The notes below the pieces were generated by a model. It saw only the letters and a program-made list of their open reading frames with translations, was not told the DNA's origin and did no database searches. From Flavobacteriales bacterium (GTDB taxonomy: Bacteria; Bacteroidota; Bacteroidia; Flavobacteriales; Flavobacteriaceae): a stretch of 64,000 nucleotides of DNA. Numbering within the stretch: the first letter of the stretch is position 1; every line of letters begins with the position of its first letter. Shown in pieces: positions 36,004-44,555 of the stretch. The translations under genes and the position numbers were made by a program. Where the stretch lies: positions 124,001 to 188,000 of the forward strand of contig JALWTX010000012.1 in the NCBI GenBank assembly GCA_026993355.1, written 5' to 3'.

Positions 36004-37995
36004 TTTTGGAAATTCAATTTTTATTTCCACACCCTCATCACCCTTTATTGTGAACTTGCCTTTAAGTTGTTTGCTTAACAATTGCATAATACTTAACCCA
36101 AAACTATCAAGGTTTTGTAAGTCTAAATCAGGAGGCAAACCTTTGCCATTGTCCTTTAAAATTAACGTATAGTTTTGTGCATTATCGATTAAATCTATTT
36201 TGATTAAGCCTGCTTGACCGGGGGCAAAAGCATATTTAAACGAATTTGTTATAAATTCATTGACAATAAGGCCGATGGGAAACGATTGTTTAACGCCCAA
36301 TTTAATTTTAGTCGGAATGTTATTGATGATTTTAACAGACTTATTGCCAAAAGATTCTTGCAAAGTTTGCGAAATTTTATCAATGTAAGTTTTTAAGTCC
36401 AAACGTGTAATATCTTTATTTTGATACAATTGCCGGTGAATTTCATTGATACTGTTAATCCTGTTTTGCAATTCTACCAAACGTTGGTGAATACTGTCAT
36501 CTTCAAAATCATCTTTTATGTCTTCTATAAGGGCATCAATAACGGACAAATTATTTTTTACCCGGTGATGTAAATCTTTCTGCAAATGTTCAATAATTTC
36601 TTTTTGTTTTTTATTTCGACGGTAATAGAACCCGAAAATCCCCAGAATTAAAACTGCTGTGCCAAATCCGGCACTTAAATAGGTATTGCGTTTGTTTTCT
36701 TGTTCAAGCAATAATTGCTGTTGCACTTTTTCGGCTTTCAAGCGCAAATTTTCTTTCTCTTTTTTAGCTGTTTGGTAGCGGGTTTCTACTTCGGTTATTT
36801 TACTGTCCCGTTGTGATTTTAAAATGGAGTCGGATAGTTTTTTTAATTTCTCTAAATTGGTCAACGCCTTTTTATATTGCCCTTTGTGTTTGTAGAGTTG
36901 ATATAAATCATCGTACAAAGCCTGTTTCAATTCAGAATTTTGAATACTTGCGTCTTTTTTCAATTCATTTAATATCTTTTCGGCTTGCGAATATTGTTTG
37001 TTTTTAATGTAAATATTAGCCAATGTTGTTTTAGCCGCTTGTTCGCCTAATTTAAAATGTATTTGACGGGCTATTTTTAAGGCTTGTTGTGCTTCAGCTA
37101 TCGCTTTTTTATATTTGCCTTGCTTCAAATAAATGGCAGCATTGTTATTATGCAAATCAAATTGGTACATTTTATTTTTAGTGCGGTTGTAATAATCTAA
37201 AGCTATTTTATTCATTTTTAGTGCTTTATCATATTTTTTCCAGCGAGAATAAAGCATTCCCAAGGCGTGATAGTTGGCATATACATAATCTTTAAGATTA
37301 ATTTTGGCAGAATCTTGTAAAGCTTTTTTAAAATATTTTTCAGCTTTTTTAAATTGATCCATTTGCATATACGTATAACCGATGTTATAATTCACCTTGC
37401 TTTTTTGGACAATTTTACCATATTTATCTGCAAAATCTGCTTGTTTTAAAAAATATTTTAATGATTCGTACGGGCGGTTTAATCGGTTGTAAGCTGCACC
37501 GATATTGCCGTAAATGATATCCATTTTTTGACCCACCGGATGTTTTTTATATAAATCTATGGCTTTGTTATAAAGCGAAATGGCTTTTTGGGGTTGGTCA
37601 AAATTGTAATAAATACGTCCCAATTGATTATAATCTAGAATCATGTCGGTATAATTTTTCAAACTGTCATCTATTTTCAAAGCTTTTTCAGCATTGCGTT
37701 TAGCTTGGTCAAAATTATGCAAGCGCAATCCGGCTTCGGAAAGGTAACGGTAAGCTTTGCCTATTAATTTAGGCTGGTGGGTCTGCCGGGCTAATTGGAT
37801 TAACTGTTGGTTGTTTTCTATCAGTTTTTCCGGATTGGTATTCAGGTAGTATGCATTGAGCTGTTGCCTGATTTTTAATTGCTCATTGGGTGAAGACTTT
37901 TTCTTTAATTGTCTGATCAGACTGTCAATAGGTGATGTTTGTCCTTGGACACTAATAGTTATCCATAAAATAAATAGTGATATTATTTGTTTCAT
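36001..37995 (-). CDS. TPR-containing sensor histidine kinase, HisKA_2 type
   Basis: 664 residues. Signal peptide (LFILWITISVQGQ), about nine TPR units in the periplasm (residues 60-400), a coiled stretch of about 405-440, one membrane span (AGFGTAVLILGIFGFYY, about 443-460), and a cytosolic kinase core. The H-box LHHRVKNNLSVIDALI is the HisKA_2 (HWE-related) form; the ATPase has NEFITNSFKYAF (N-box) and DNGKGLPPDLD (G-box). It resembles the TPR-linked kinases of Bacteroidota that pair with LytTR response regulators, but no regulator gene is next to it. Confidence 0.88.
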   Translation of the reverse strand: MKQIISLFILWITISVQGQTSPIDSLIRQLKKKSSPNEQLKIRQQLNAYYLNTNPEKLIENNQQLIQLARQTHQPKLIGKAYRYLSEAGLRLHNFDQAKRNAEKALKIDDSLKNYTDMILDYNQLGRIYYNFDQPQKAISLYNKAIDLYKKHPVGQKMDIIYGNIGAAYNRLNRPYESLKYFLKQADFADKYGKIVQKSKVNYNIGYTYMQMDQFKKAEKYFKKALQDSAKINLKDYVYANYHALGMLYSRWKKYDKALKMNKIALDYYNRTKNKMYQFDLHNNNAAIYLKQGKYKKAIAEAQQALKIARQIHFKLGEQAAKTTLANIYIKNKQYSQAEKILNELKKDASIQNSELKQALYDDLYQLYKHKGQYKKALTNLEKLKKLSDSILKSQRDSKITEVETRYQTAKKEKENLRLKAEKVQQQLLLEQENKRNTYLSAGFGTAVLILGIFGFYYRRNKKQKEIIEHLQKDLHHRVKNNLSVIDALIEDIKDDFEDDSIHQRLVELQNRINSINEIHRQLYQNKDITRLDLKTYIDKISQTLQESFGNKSVKIINNIPTKIKLGVKQSFPIGLIVNEFITNSFKYAFAPGQAGLIKIDLIDNAQNYTLILKDNGKGLPPDLDLQNLDSFGLSIMQLLSKQLKGKFTIKGDEGVEIKIEFPK

Positions 37996-38090
37996 TTGTG
38001 TTATTTGTTAATTTCCTAAAGTTAATTGTTTTTTGTTTGATAGCAACGAAACAAATTGATTTTTAAACCAAATTTTCATTTTTATTAAAT

Positions 38091-38104
38091 ATAACTTTGG
38101 TTAT
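38091..38104. promoter_or_regulatory. Palindromic operator candidate overlapping a -7 box
   Basis: ATAAC-TTTG-GTTAT, two perfect 5-base arms around a 4-base spacer, the geometry of CRP/FNR-type sites. It contains TAACTTTG (38092-38099), itself a match to the -7 consensus TAnnTTTG, so binding would cover the promoter. It lies 90 bases upstream of the DUF1858/DUF2249 gene. Confidence 0.35.
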
Positions 38105-38193
38105 CAATAAGTTTTATAATCTAAAAAATATTATTTAAAATCATTCTAAAAGATAAAAAAAGATTAATTTTGAATACGAAAAAAATCAGTAGA

Positions 38194-39087
38194 ATGATTA
38201 TCAATAAAGACACTAAGATTTCAAAAATATTAAAGGAATATCCGGCAGCCATGACGGTGATTGCCAATATACAACCCAAGTTTAAAAAATTGGAAAATCC
38301 CATTTTACGACGAAGTTTAGCCACCCGTGTTTCGGTAAAGGATGCAGCACGCATAGGGAACATGCCGGTTAACGAGTTTTTAAAATCTTTAGAAGAAGCC
38401 GGCTTTCCGGTTGAATATAGCCCAACCGGTACCGAGGAGCAAGCGAAAGAAAATTTATTGCCGCCGGATTTTTCTGATAAGGAAATTGTTACTTTTGATG
38501 CCCGTCCGGTGATTAATGAAGGTAAGGATCCCTTTGGTTATATCAATAAAATAGCTAAAAATCTCAAACCTAATCAGGTTTTGTTAATCATTAATGATTT
38601 TGAGCCCATTCCACTAATTGATTATTTAATAGGGAAAAATTTTGTGCATTGGTTAACCCAAGACCAAGAAGGAAACTATTTGAGTTACTTTAAGTTGAAT
38701 TGTCAAAAACCCGGTTTATTAAAACGTTTGTTTGGTTCTAAAAATGTGCCTTGTCGCTACCATGACGTTCGTCAAGAGAAACAAGAAAAAAAACAACAAC
38801 AGGTCAAGGATGAACATTTACAAACATCTTTGGCTGATTTTAACCATATCCAAAGTAAATATGCCGGCAACTTAAAAAAAATAGATGTCCGGCATTTGGA
38901 AATGCCACTGCCTATGCAAAGTATTTTAGAAAATTTAACGCAATTGAAACCGGACGAGGCTCTCTTTGTCCGGCACAAACGTTTGCCGCAATTTTTGTTG
39001 CCGGAGCTAAAAAAACGTGATTTTTCGTATGTCGCAAAAGAAATAGATCCGGACAATGTGCATTTAATTATATATAAACAAGTATAA
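38194..39087 (+). CDS. DUF1858 plus two DUF2249 domains
   Basis: 297 residues from the ATG at 38194 (MIINKDTKISKILKEYP), which is the usual start of the DUF1858 domain; a TTG at 38170 would add eight residues. Residues 1-70 resemble DUF1858 (also found in ScdA/RIC iron-sulfur repair proteins and hybrid-cluster contexts). About 100-180 and 240-297 each resemble DUF2249 (VTFDARPVIN..FGYINKI and IDVRHLEMPLPMQSIL). No cysteine-rich cluster motif is present. First gene of a three-gene operon with a heme-type membrane protein and a DUF59 protein. Function unknown; a role in nitrosative stress or Fe-S care is inference from the neighbours. Confidence 0.75.
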   Translation: MIINKDTKISKILKEYPAAMTVIANIQPKFKKLENPILRRSLATRVSVKDAARIGNMPVNEFLKSLEEAGFPVEYSPTGTEEQAKENLLPPDFSDKEIVTFDARPVINEGKDPFGYINKIAKNLKPNQVLLIINDFEPIPLIDYLIGKNFVHWLTQDQEGNYLSYFKLNCQKPGLLKRLFGSKNVPCRYHDVRQEKQEKKQQQVKDEHLQTSLADFNHIQSKYAGNLKKIDVRHLEMPLPMQSILENLTQLKPDEALFVRHKRLPQFLLPELKKRDFSYVAKEIDPDNVHLIIYKQV

Positions 39088-39098
39088 AACGTTTAGTT

Positions 39099-40418
39099 AT
39101 GGCAAAAAATTTACATACTGACAACGCACCTGATATCAGCACCGTCAAGCCGCATTTTTTATTTGCAGCCATTGGTTTTTTTGTTTTGGGTGTTTTATTG
39201 GTCTTTTCTACTCCCTATTTTTTTAGTGTTTATTACGACCATCATTTGTTGGCGGTTACACATACGGCCGTATTGGGTTGGCTGATGATGCTTATTTTCG
39301 GGTCTTTATATCAGCTGATTCCGGTTATTTTTGATACGGCTTTATACAGCGAAAAACTGGCCAAATTTACTTTTTGGCTAACCGCTTTCAGTATTTCATT
39401 TTTGGTTTATACTTTCTGGATGGGCGATTATACTACTTTATTGCCCTATGCAGCTACCGCTATGTATTTGTCCTTGTTTTTCTTTGTTTTTAACATCATG
39501 ATGAGTTATAAAAATGCCCGTATTAAAAATTTTAAATCACTTTTTATATTGGCAGCTGTTTTTTGGCTTTTGCTCACCGAAACAGAAGGCTTGTTAATGG
39601 TGTTCAATTTTAAATATAATTTTTATTCAGCCTCACATCTTTATCATTTACATGGACATGCCATTATGGGATTGGTGGGTTTTTTCCTGATGATGATATT
39701 TGGTGTAGGCACCACTTTAATCCCCATGTTTTTAATTTCACATCATTTGAATGAAAAATTGCTTAAAAAATCTTTTTATTTGCTTAATATTGGCTTGGCA
39801 GGTTTGATGCTTTCCAAATATTTTTTTAGTAACCAACTTCTGATTATCTTATTTTGGTTGATGATAATAGCCGGAATTATTTATTATTTCCGCTATATTT
39901 ATGATTCATATAAGCACCGGATGAAAAAAATATTGGATGTAGGGATGAAGTACACCATGCTTTCCCTGGTATTTTTAAGCTTGCCGGTTGTGCTTAGCTT
40001 AATAATGATTTTTATGCCGCAATTAGGTTTACAAACTTATGCCGAAACTATTATCCTTTTATTCGGTATGAGTATGATTTTCGGTTTTTTTACCACTATT
40101 GCTTTAGGTCAAACTTATAAAACATTGCCTTTTATTATTTGGTTGGAAAAATATCAAAAATTGGTGGGCAAATACCATACGCCTTTGCCGCGTGAATTAT
40201 ATTCGGAAAAAATTGCGGGGATTCAATTTTATTTATACATGAGTTTTTTGATTTTAACTTTTTTTGCTATAATTTTAGCTCAAGAATGGTTGATGCAATT
40301 GTCCTCTATTTTATTCCTTTTAGTTACCGGACTATACAACTATAATGTTTGGAAAATGTTTTTTCACGATTCAGAAAAATATATCAACAAAAGAGATAAA
40401 GAAATATTAAATAATTAA
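39099..40418 (+). CDS. Multi-span membrane protein related to cytochrome oxidase subunit I / NnrS
   Basis: 439 residues with about twelve membrane spans. Histidines sit in the pattern of heme-binding helices of the CcoN/NnrS kind: VTHTAVLGWLMMLIFGSLYQLIPV (start of span two, residues about 50-75) and HLHGHAIMGLVGFFLMMIFG (about 185-205). It lacks the full copper-site ligand set, so it is not a complete oxidase subunit. Proteins of this type occur next to DUF2249 genes in respiratory or NO-related clusters of Bacteroidota. It is the second gene of the operon, 11 bases after the DUF1858/DUF2249 gene and 8 bases before the DUF59 gene. Confidence 0.7.
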   Translation: MAKNLHTDNAPDISTVKPHFLFAAIGFFVLGVLLVFSTPYFFSVYYDHHLLAVTHTAVLGWLMMLIFGSLYQLIPVIFDTALYSEKLAKFTFWLTAFSISFLVYTFWMGDYTTLLPYAATAMYLSLFFFVFNIMMSYKNARIKNFKSLFILAAVFWLLLTETEGLLMVFNFKYNFYSASHLYHLHGHAIMGLVGFFLMMIFGVGTTLIPMFLISHHLNEKLLKKSFYLLNIGLAGLMLSKYFFSNQLLIILFWLMIIAGIIYYFRYIYDSYKHRMKKILDVGMKYTMLSLVFLSLPVVLSLIMIFMPQLGLQTYAETIILLFGMSMIFGFFTTIALGQTYKTLPFIIWLEKYQKLVGKYHTPLPRELYSEKIAGIQFYLYMSFLILTFFAIILAQEWLMQLSSILFLLVTGLYNYNVWKMFFHDSEKYINKRDKEILNN

Positions 40419-40426
40419 ATAATATT

Positions 40427-40753
40427 ATGGGAAAAAAAGATTATAAAGAAATAAGAAAAGTAGAAAATGACATCTACGAATTGCTCAAATCTGTTATGGA
40501 CCCCGAAATTGAGCTGGATATCATTAATTTGGGATTGGTTTACAATATTTTGTATGATGGTGATAAAGATGTGCGGATTGAAATGACTTTGTCCACACCA
40601 TCTTGTCCGTTAGGTGATGCCATTACCGATAATGTCAAGAATACTATTAAAAAGAAGTATCCGGATTTTAATGTCGATGTCGATGTGGTTTTCGATCCGC
40701 CATGGGATGCTTCCATGATCAGCGAAGAAGGTAAAAAGAAATTAGGAATGTAA
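40427..40753 (+). CDS. DUF59 (MIP18/PaaD-like) metal-sulfur cluster assembly protein
   Basis: 108 residues. Typical MIP18-family sequence: LLKSVMDPEIELDIINLGLVYNI, then the conserved STPSCPLGDAI with the single Cys, and VVFDPPWDASMISEEG. Homologues (SufT, PaaD, CIA2) help insert Fe-S clusters into target proteins. It ends the operon with the DUF1858/DUF2249 and heme-type proteins, so its clients are probably linked to those. Followed by an intrinsic terminator. Confidence 0.88.
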   Translation: MGKKDYKEIRKVENDIYELLKSVMDPEIELDIINLGLVYNILYDGDKDVRIEMTLSTPSCPLGDAITDNVKNTIKKKYPDFNVDVDVVFDPPWDASMISEEGKKKLGM

Positions 40754-40781
40754 AAAAGCTGTCCATTACGGGCAGCTTTTT
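40753..40781. terminator. Intrinsic terminator between the DUF59 gene and miaB
   Basis: Stem AAAAAGCTGTCC / GGGCAGCTTTTT (one G-T pair), loop ATTAC. A-rich on one side and T-rich on the other, so it can serve both convergent genes. Confidence 0.8.
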
Positions 40782-40789
40782 AATTAATT

Positions 40790-42208
40790 TTAAACACGAT
40801 TACCAAATAATGTGGCCGATGTGCAATCATTAATCTTTACTCGTACCAAATCACCGGGTTTTTCTTGTCCTGTTTTTTCAAAAATAACCACGGCATTTTG
40901 CGAGTTTCGTCCCATCCAATGTTGATCCGATTTTTTAGAATTGCCTTCGATTAACACCTCCACTTCTTTACCGACAAATTGTTGCATCCGGTATAAACTA
41001 TGAGCTTGTTGTTTATCAATTATTTCTCTTAGGCGGCGCAACTTAACATGATGCGGAACATCATCGGGCAATTTTTTATCGGCCAAAGTACCCGGGCGGA
41101 CTGAATAAGCAAACATAAACCCAAAATCATATTTGACATAATCCATCAAATCTAAAGTTGCTTGATGATCTTCTTCTGTTTCGGTACTGAAACCGGCAAT
41201 CATATCTTGCGATATGGCAACATCCGGAATATATTGACGTATGGCATCAATGGTTTGTTTATATTCTTCAACGGTGTGTTTACGGTTCATCAACTGTAAA
41301 ATTCTGTCACTACCTGATTGAACGGGTAAATGAATATGTTTGGCAATGTTGGGGTGTTTAGCCATAGTTTTAATAACCTCCAAACTAAAATCTTGCGGAT
41401 TAGAAGTAGAAAAACGAATGCGTATATCCGGAAAATTTGTAGCAACTTTGTCCAATAATTTGGCAAAATCAACGGCTTGCGCTTTTACTTCTTCCGGTTG
41501 ATTTTCAAAATCTTTTTTTAAACCGCCGCCATACCATAAGTAACTATCCACATTTTGCCCCAATAAGGTAACTTCTTTAAAATTACGTTGTTGTAAGTCT
41601 TTGATTTCTTGTAAAATACTTTCAGGATCGCGGCTGCGCTCACGGCCGCGGGTAAAAGGGACCACACAAAACGTACACATATTGTCGCAGCCACGCGTAA
41701 TAGAGACAAACGCCGAAACACCGTTGGAATTAAGCCGTACAGGTTTAATGTCCCCGTAAGTTTCTTCTTTACTTAATAAAACATTAACAGCTTTGCGGCC
41801 ATCTTCCAGCTCATTAATTAAGTTGGGCAAATCGCGGTAAGCATCAGGACCAATAACTAGATCAACTAATTTTTCTTCGTCAAATATTTTTGATTTGATC
41901 CGTTCGGCCATACATCCCATCAAACCTATTTTGGTTTTGGGCTTTTGTTGTTTAAGTTTGTTAAAGTGTTTAAGACGGTTGCGTACTGTTGTTTCCGCTT
42001 TTTCTCTGATAGAGCAGGTATTGATGAGTATTAAATTGGCTTCTTCCGGATTGTCGGTTGTATTAAAACCTTGTTTTAAAAGTATGGAAGCAACAATCTC
42101 CGAATCGTTCATGTTCATTTGGCATCCATAACTTTCTATGAAAACTTTTTTGGTATTGCCGGGTGCTTTGGTAAAGTTAAGCGCAGTGCCTTGCAACTTC
42201 TCGTCCAT
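40790..42208 (-). CDS. miaB: tRNA-2-methylthio-N6-dimethylallyladenosine synthase
   Basis: 472 residues from the Met at 42208 (MDEKLQGTALNF). Radical SAM methylthiotransferase acting on i6A37 of tRNA. N-terminal UPF0004 domain with FIESYGCQMN, CSIREKA and GCMAERI giving three Cys ligands; radical SAM core with CDNMCTFCVVPFTRGRERSR; C-terminal TRAM domain. The start was chosen for two reasons: homologues begin near MEEKLQ, and a TATCTTTG -7 box at 42244-42251 lies only six bases before the upstream ATG at 42238, leaving no room for a leader there. The upstream ATG would add ten residues. Confidence 0.95.
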   Translation of the reverse strand: MDEKLQGTALNFTKAPGNTKKVFIESYGCQMNMNDSEIVASILLKQGFNTTDNPEEANLILINTCSIREKAETTVRNRLKHFNKLKQQKPKTKIGLMGCMAERIKSKIFDEEKLVDLVIGPDAYRDLPNLINELEDGRKAVNVLLSKEETYGDIKPVRLNSNGVSAFVSITRGCDNMCTFCVVPFTRGRERSRDPESILQEIKDLQQRNFKEVTLLGQNVDSYLWYGGGLKKDFENQPEEVKAQAVDFAKLLDKVATNFPDIRIRFSTSNPQDFSLEVIKTMAKHPNIAKHIHLPVQSGSDRILQLMNRKHTVEEYKQTIDAIRQYIPDVAISQDMIAGFSTETEEDHQATLDLMDYVKYDFGFMFAYSVRPGTLADKKLPDDVPHHVKLRRLREIIDKQQAHSLYRMQQFVGKEVEVLIEGNSKKSDQHWMGRNSQNAVVIFEKTGQEKPGDLVRVKINDCTSATLFGNRV

Positions 42209-42243
42209 TTGTTGGGTAGAATTATTCTTTTTATTCATACCTG

Positions 42244-42275
42244 CAAAGATAAAATTTATTCTGAATGTTAATCAA
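42244..42275 (-). promoter_or_regulatory. miaB promoter
   Basis: On the minus strand TTG (42273-42275) and TATCTTTG (42244-42251) with a 21-base spacer. Confidence 0.5.
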
Positions 42276-42289
42276 TCAATTATAAAGAC

Positions 42290-43051
42290 TTACTTTTTCT
42301 TTTTATCGGCAAATGCTTGCATTCTTTTTTGCCATTCTTTTGTTTGCGATAAAAACGCAAAATTGTCAGCAGCATACAATTTGATGGTTTCAATGTCTCT
42401 TTTGGTGGTAAAATTAACCGTATTTTTGGTATAAGCCAGGGCCAATTCGGGGGCTTCCATAATTTGATTCGCCAATTCGACGGCTCGGTCCATCAGCTGT
42501 GCGGGTTGGGTTATATAATTGGTCAAACCTATTTGTAAAGCCGTTTCGGCATTAATCATGCGTCCGGTCAGTAATAAATCTTTCGTATGCCCGTCGCCCA
42601 CAAGACTTTTTAGATACATGGTACAAGTGGCGGGCAAGATAGCCCCTAATTTTACAGCAGGGTAACCTATTTTGGCCTCGGTTGACATAATGCGCAAATC
42701 GGCAGCCGTGGCATACCCCAAGCCACCGCCCAAAGCTAATCCGTTTAGAAGTGCGATGCTGGGTTTGGGAAAATTATAAATCAATTCGGATGTGTGCTCA
42801 AGTAATAAAGCAAAATTGCGGGCTTGTTCAACATTTTTCAAGTCTAATAAGACTTTTAAATCGACACCCGAAGAAAAGGCTTTGCCTTCTCCTGAAATGA
42901 GTAATACCTTTAGGGCCGGATTGGTAGCCTGATTTTTTAAAAGAGAATGTAATTCTTGTAAAAGTTCTTGATTAAAAGCATTGTATTTTTCGGGCCGGTT
43001 AAATTTTAAAAAACCGATACCTTGTTTTATGTCATAGTTTATATAAGCCAT
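42290..43051 (-). CDS. Crotonase-fold protein lacking both canonical catalytic glutamates
   Basis: 253 residues, enoyl-CoA hydratase/isomerase superfamily: FLKFNRPEKYNAFNQ, LLISGEGKAFSSGVDLKVL (oxyanion hole region) and LLNGLALGGGLGYATAADLRI. The position of the first catalytic Glu (GGGxE in hydratases) is Gly, and the second (PE in xPEVxLG) is Ala in IGYPAVKLGAILP. So water addition by the usual mechanism is unlikely; an isomerase, thioesterase or dehalogenase-type reaction is possible. A minus-strand -7 box TATATTTG lies at 43072-43079. It is one of two crotonase genes flanking the M48 protease. Confidence 0.85.
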   Translation of the reverse strand: MAYINYDIKQGIGFLKFNRPEKYNAFNQELLQELHSLLKNQATNPALKVLLISGEGKAFSSGVDLKVLLDLKNVEQARNFALLLEHTSELIYNFPKPSIALLNGLALGGGLGYATAADLRIMSTEAKIGYPAVKLGAILPATCTMYLKSLVGDGHTKDLLLTGRMINAETALQIGLTNYITQPAQLMDRAVELANQIMEAPELALAYTKNTVNFTTKRDIETIKLYAADNFAFLSQTKEWQKRMQAFADKKKK

Positions 43052-43071
43052 AAATAATTATTTTGTCTGTA

Positions 43072-43110
43072 CAAATATAGATTAATTTGGAAATAATTGC
43101 CGTAAATTTG
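43072..43110. promoter_or_regulatory. Divergent -7 boxes between the crotonase and the M48 protease
   Basis: Minus-strand TATATTTG at 43072-43079 for the crotonase and plus-strand TAAATTTG at 43103-43110 for the protease. Both match TAnnTTTG; neither has a well spaced -33 element. Confidence 0.35.
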
Positions 43111-43137
43111 TCGTGTTTATATTTAATGTATAAGTTT

Positions 43138-44379
43138 ATGACAGCTGAAACCTTATTTTATTTGTTTGTCTTTTTTTTGGTAACTGAATTTGCTATTGAA
43201 AAATATTTGGATTGGCTTAATGCCAAGCATTTTAACGATGATTTACCAAACGAATTACAAGATATATTTGATGCCGATGCATATAAAAAAGCACAAAAAT
43301 ATAATTTAATAAATTATAAATTTGATCTTTTAACATCTTCACTTTCATTTCTAATTATTTTACTCCTTTTATTTTTTAAAGCTTTTGGTTATTTAGATCA
43401 ACTTGTTTCCAAGTGGACCTCCTCGCTATTTTGGCAATCTATGATGTTTTTTGGAATTCTTTTTTTGTTAAGCACTTTATTAAATTTGCCTTTTTCTTAT
43501 TATAAGACTTTTGTCATTGAAGAACAGTTTGGGTTTAATAAAATGAGCAAGAAAATTTTTTGGCAAGATCAGCTAAAATCTTTGGTTCTCGGTTTATTTT
43601 TAGGGATGCTCGTATTAGGTGCTTTTCTGCTTTTTTATCAGTGGACAGCAAAGGATTTTTGGCTGTATGCTTGGTTGTTTTTGGCCACCTTTACTATCTT
43701 TTTGAATATGTTTTATACCAGCCTTATTGTCCCTCTTTTTAATAAATTGACACCCCTGCACGATGGTGCTTTAAAAGAAAAATTAGAAGAGATGGCACGT
43801 AAAACCAATTATAAACTTTCCGGAATTTATGTCATTGATGGAAGTAAACGCAGTAGTAAAGCCAATGCCTATTTTTCGGGCTTTGGTGCTAAAAAGAAAG
43901 TTGTTTTGTTTGATACGCTTATACAAGATTTGACCCATGATGAGATAGCGGCAGTATTAGCCCATGAAATTGGTCATTATAAGCATAAACATATTCTCTA
44001 TAATTTAGTGGTGTCGGTATTGATGACCGGGTTAATGCTTTACTTATTTTCTTTGATTATAGACAGTGATACTTTGGCGCAAGCTTTGGGTGGCTCAAAA
44101 GCTAAATTTCACTTGAATATGATTGCTTTTGCTTTATTGTTTACACCCATTTCATTTTTGATTGGTTTGATGACAAATTGGCTTTCAAGAAAATTTGAAT
44201 ATCAAGCAGATGCCTTTGCCAAAAAATACCATAATGCACAAGACCTAATTTCTGCTTTAAAAAAACTCAGCAGCAAAAGTTTAAGTAACCTGACACCACA
44301 TCCTTGGTATGTATTTGCCAATTATTCCCATCCTACTTTGTTGCAACGTATAAAAGCCTTAAATTTGTCTAAAAAATAA
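43138..44379 (+). CDS. M48 family CAAX-protease-like membrane metallopeptidase
   Basis: 413 residues from the ATG at 43138; an upstream TTG at 43087 in the same frame lies before the -7 box and is rejected. Ste24-type layout: N-terminal spans, the zinc site HEIGH (His276, Glu277, His280) preceded by DEIAAVLA, and the third ligand in FEYQADAFA, with more membrane spans in between. Such proteins are integral membrane endopeptidases; in bacteria their targets are probably membrane protein fragments. A 55-residue membrane protein starts three bases after the stop. Confidence 0.92.
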   Translation: MTAETLFYLFVFFLVTEFAIEKYLDWLNAKHFNDDLPNELQDIFDADAYKKAQKYNLINYKFDLLTSSLSFLIILLLLFFKAFGYLDQLVSKWTSSLFWQSMMFFGILFLLSTLLNLPFSYYKTFVIEEQFGFNKMSKKIFWQDQLKSLVLGLFLGMLVLGAFLLFYQWTAKDFWLYAWLFLATFTIFLNMFYTSLIVPLFNKLTPLHDGALKEKLEEMARKTNYKLSGIYVIDGSKRSSKANAYFSGFGAKKKVVLFDTLIQDLTHDEIAAVLAHEIGHYKHKHILYNLVVSVLMTGLMLYLFSLIIDSDTLAQALGGSKAKFHLNMIAFALLFTPISFLIGLMTNWLSRKFEYQADAFAKKYHNAQDLISALKKLSSKSLSNLTPHPWYVFANYSHPTLLQRIKALNLSKK

Positions 44380-44382
44380 ACT

Positions 44383-44550
44383 ATGAGTCCTTTGACCAAA
44401 AAAATATTATGGCAAGCTGCCTTGGTTACGGTGGTTATTTTTATTGTAACCGCCTTATTAATTTTACCGGCCAATCCGCGCCCTCAAAATTATATTTGGA
44501 GTATTGTCGCTATCTTGGCCGGTGCCCGTCTTTTTTCTAAATACCGTTAG
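44383..44550 (+). CDS. Small single-span membrane protein (55 residues)
   Basis: Starts at an ATG three bases after the M48 protease stop. Reads MSPLTKKILWQAALV, then a hydrophobic span (TVVIFIVTALLILP), a short polar turn (ANPRPQNY) and a second hydrophobic stretch (IWSIVAILAGARLF) ending SKYR. The positive-out ends and spacing look like a small two-span membrane protein. Likely co-transcribed and possibly translationally coupled with the protease. No function known. It stops five bases before the convergent crotonase gene. Confidence 0.55.
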   Translation: MSPLTKKILWQAALVTVVIFIVTALLILPANPRPQNYIWSIVAILAGARLFSKYR

Positions 44551-44555
44551 GTTGA

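Noticed and set aside
42138-42434. A 98-codon plus-strand frame across the miaB start region
   Set aside because: Covers the miaB promoter and runs antisense through both miaB and the crotonase; no ribosome-binding context and no recognised sequence.
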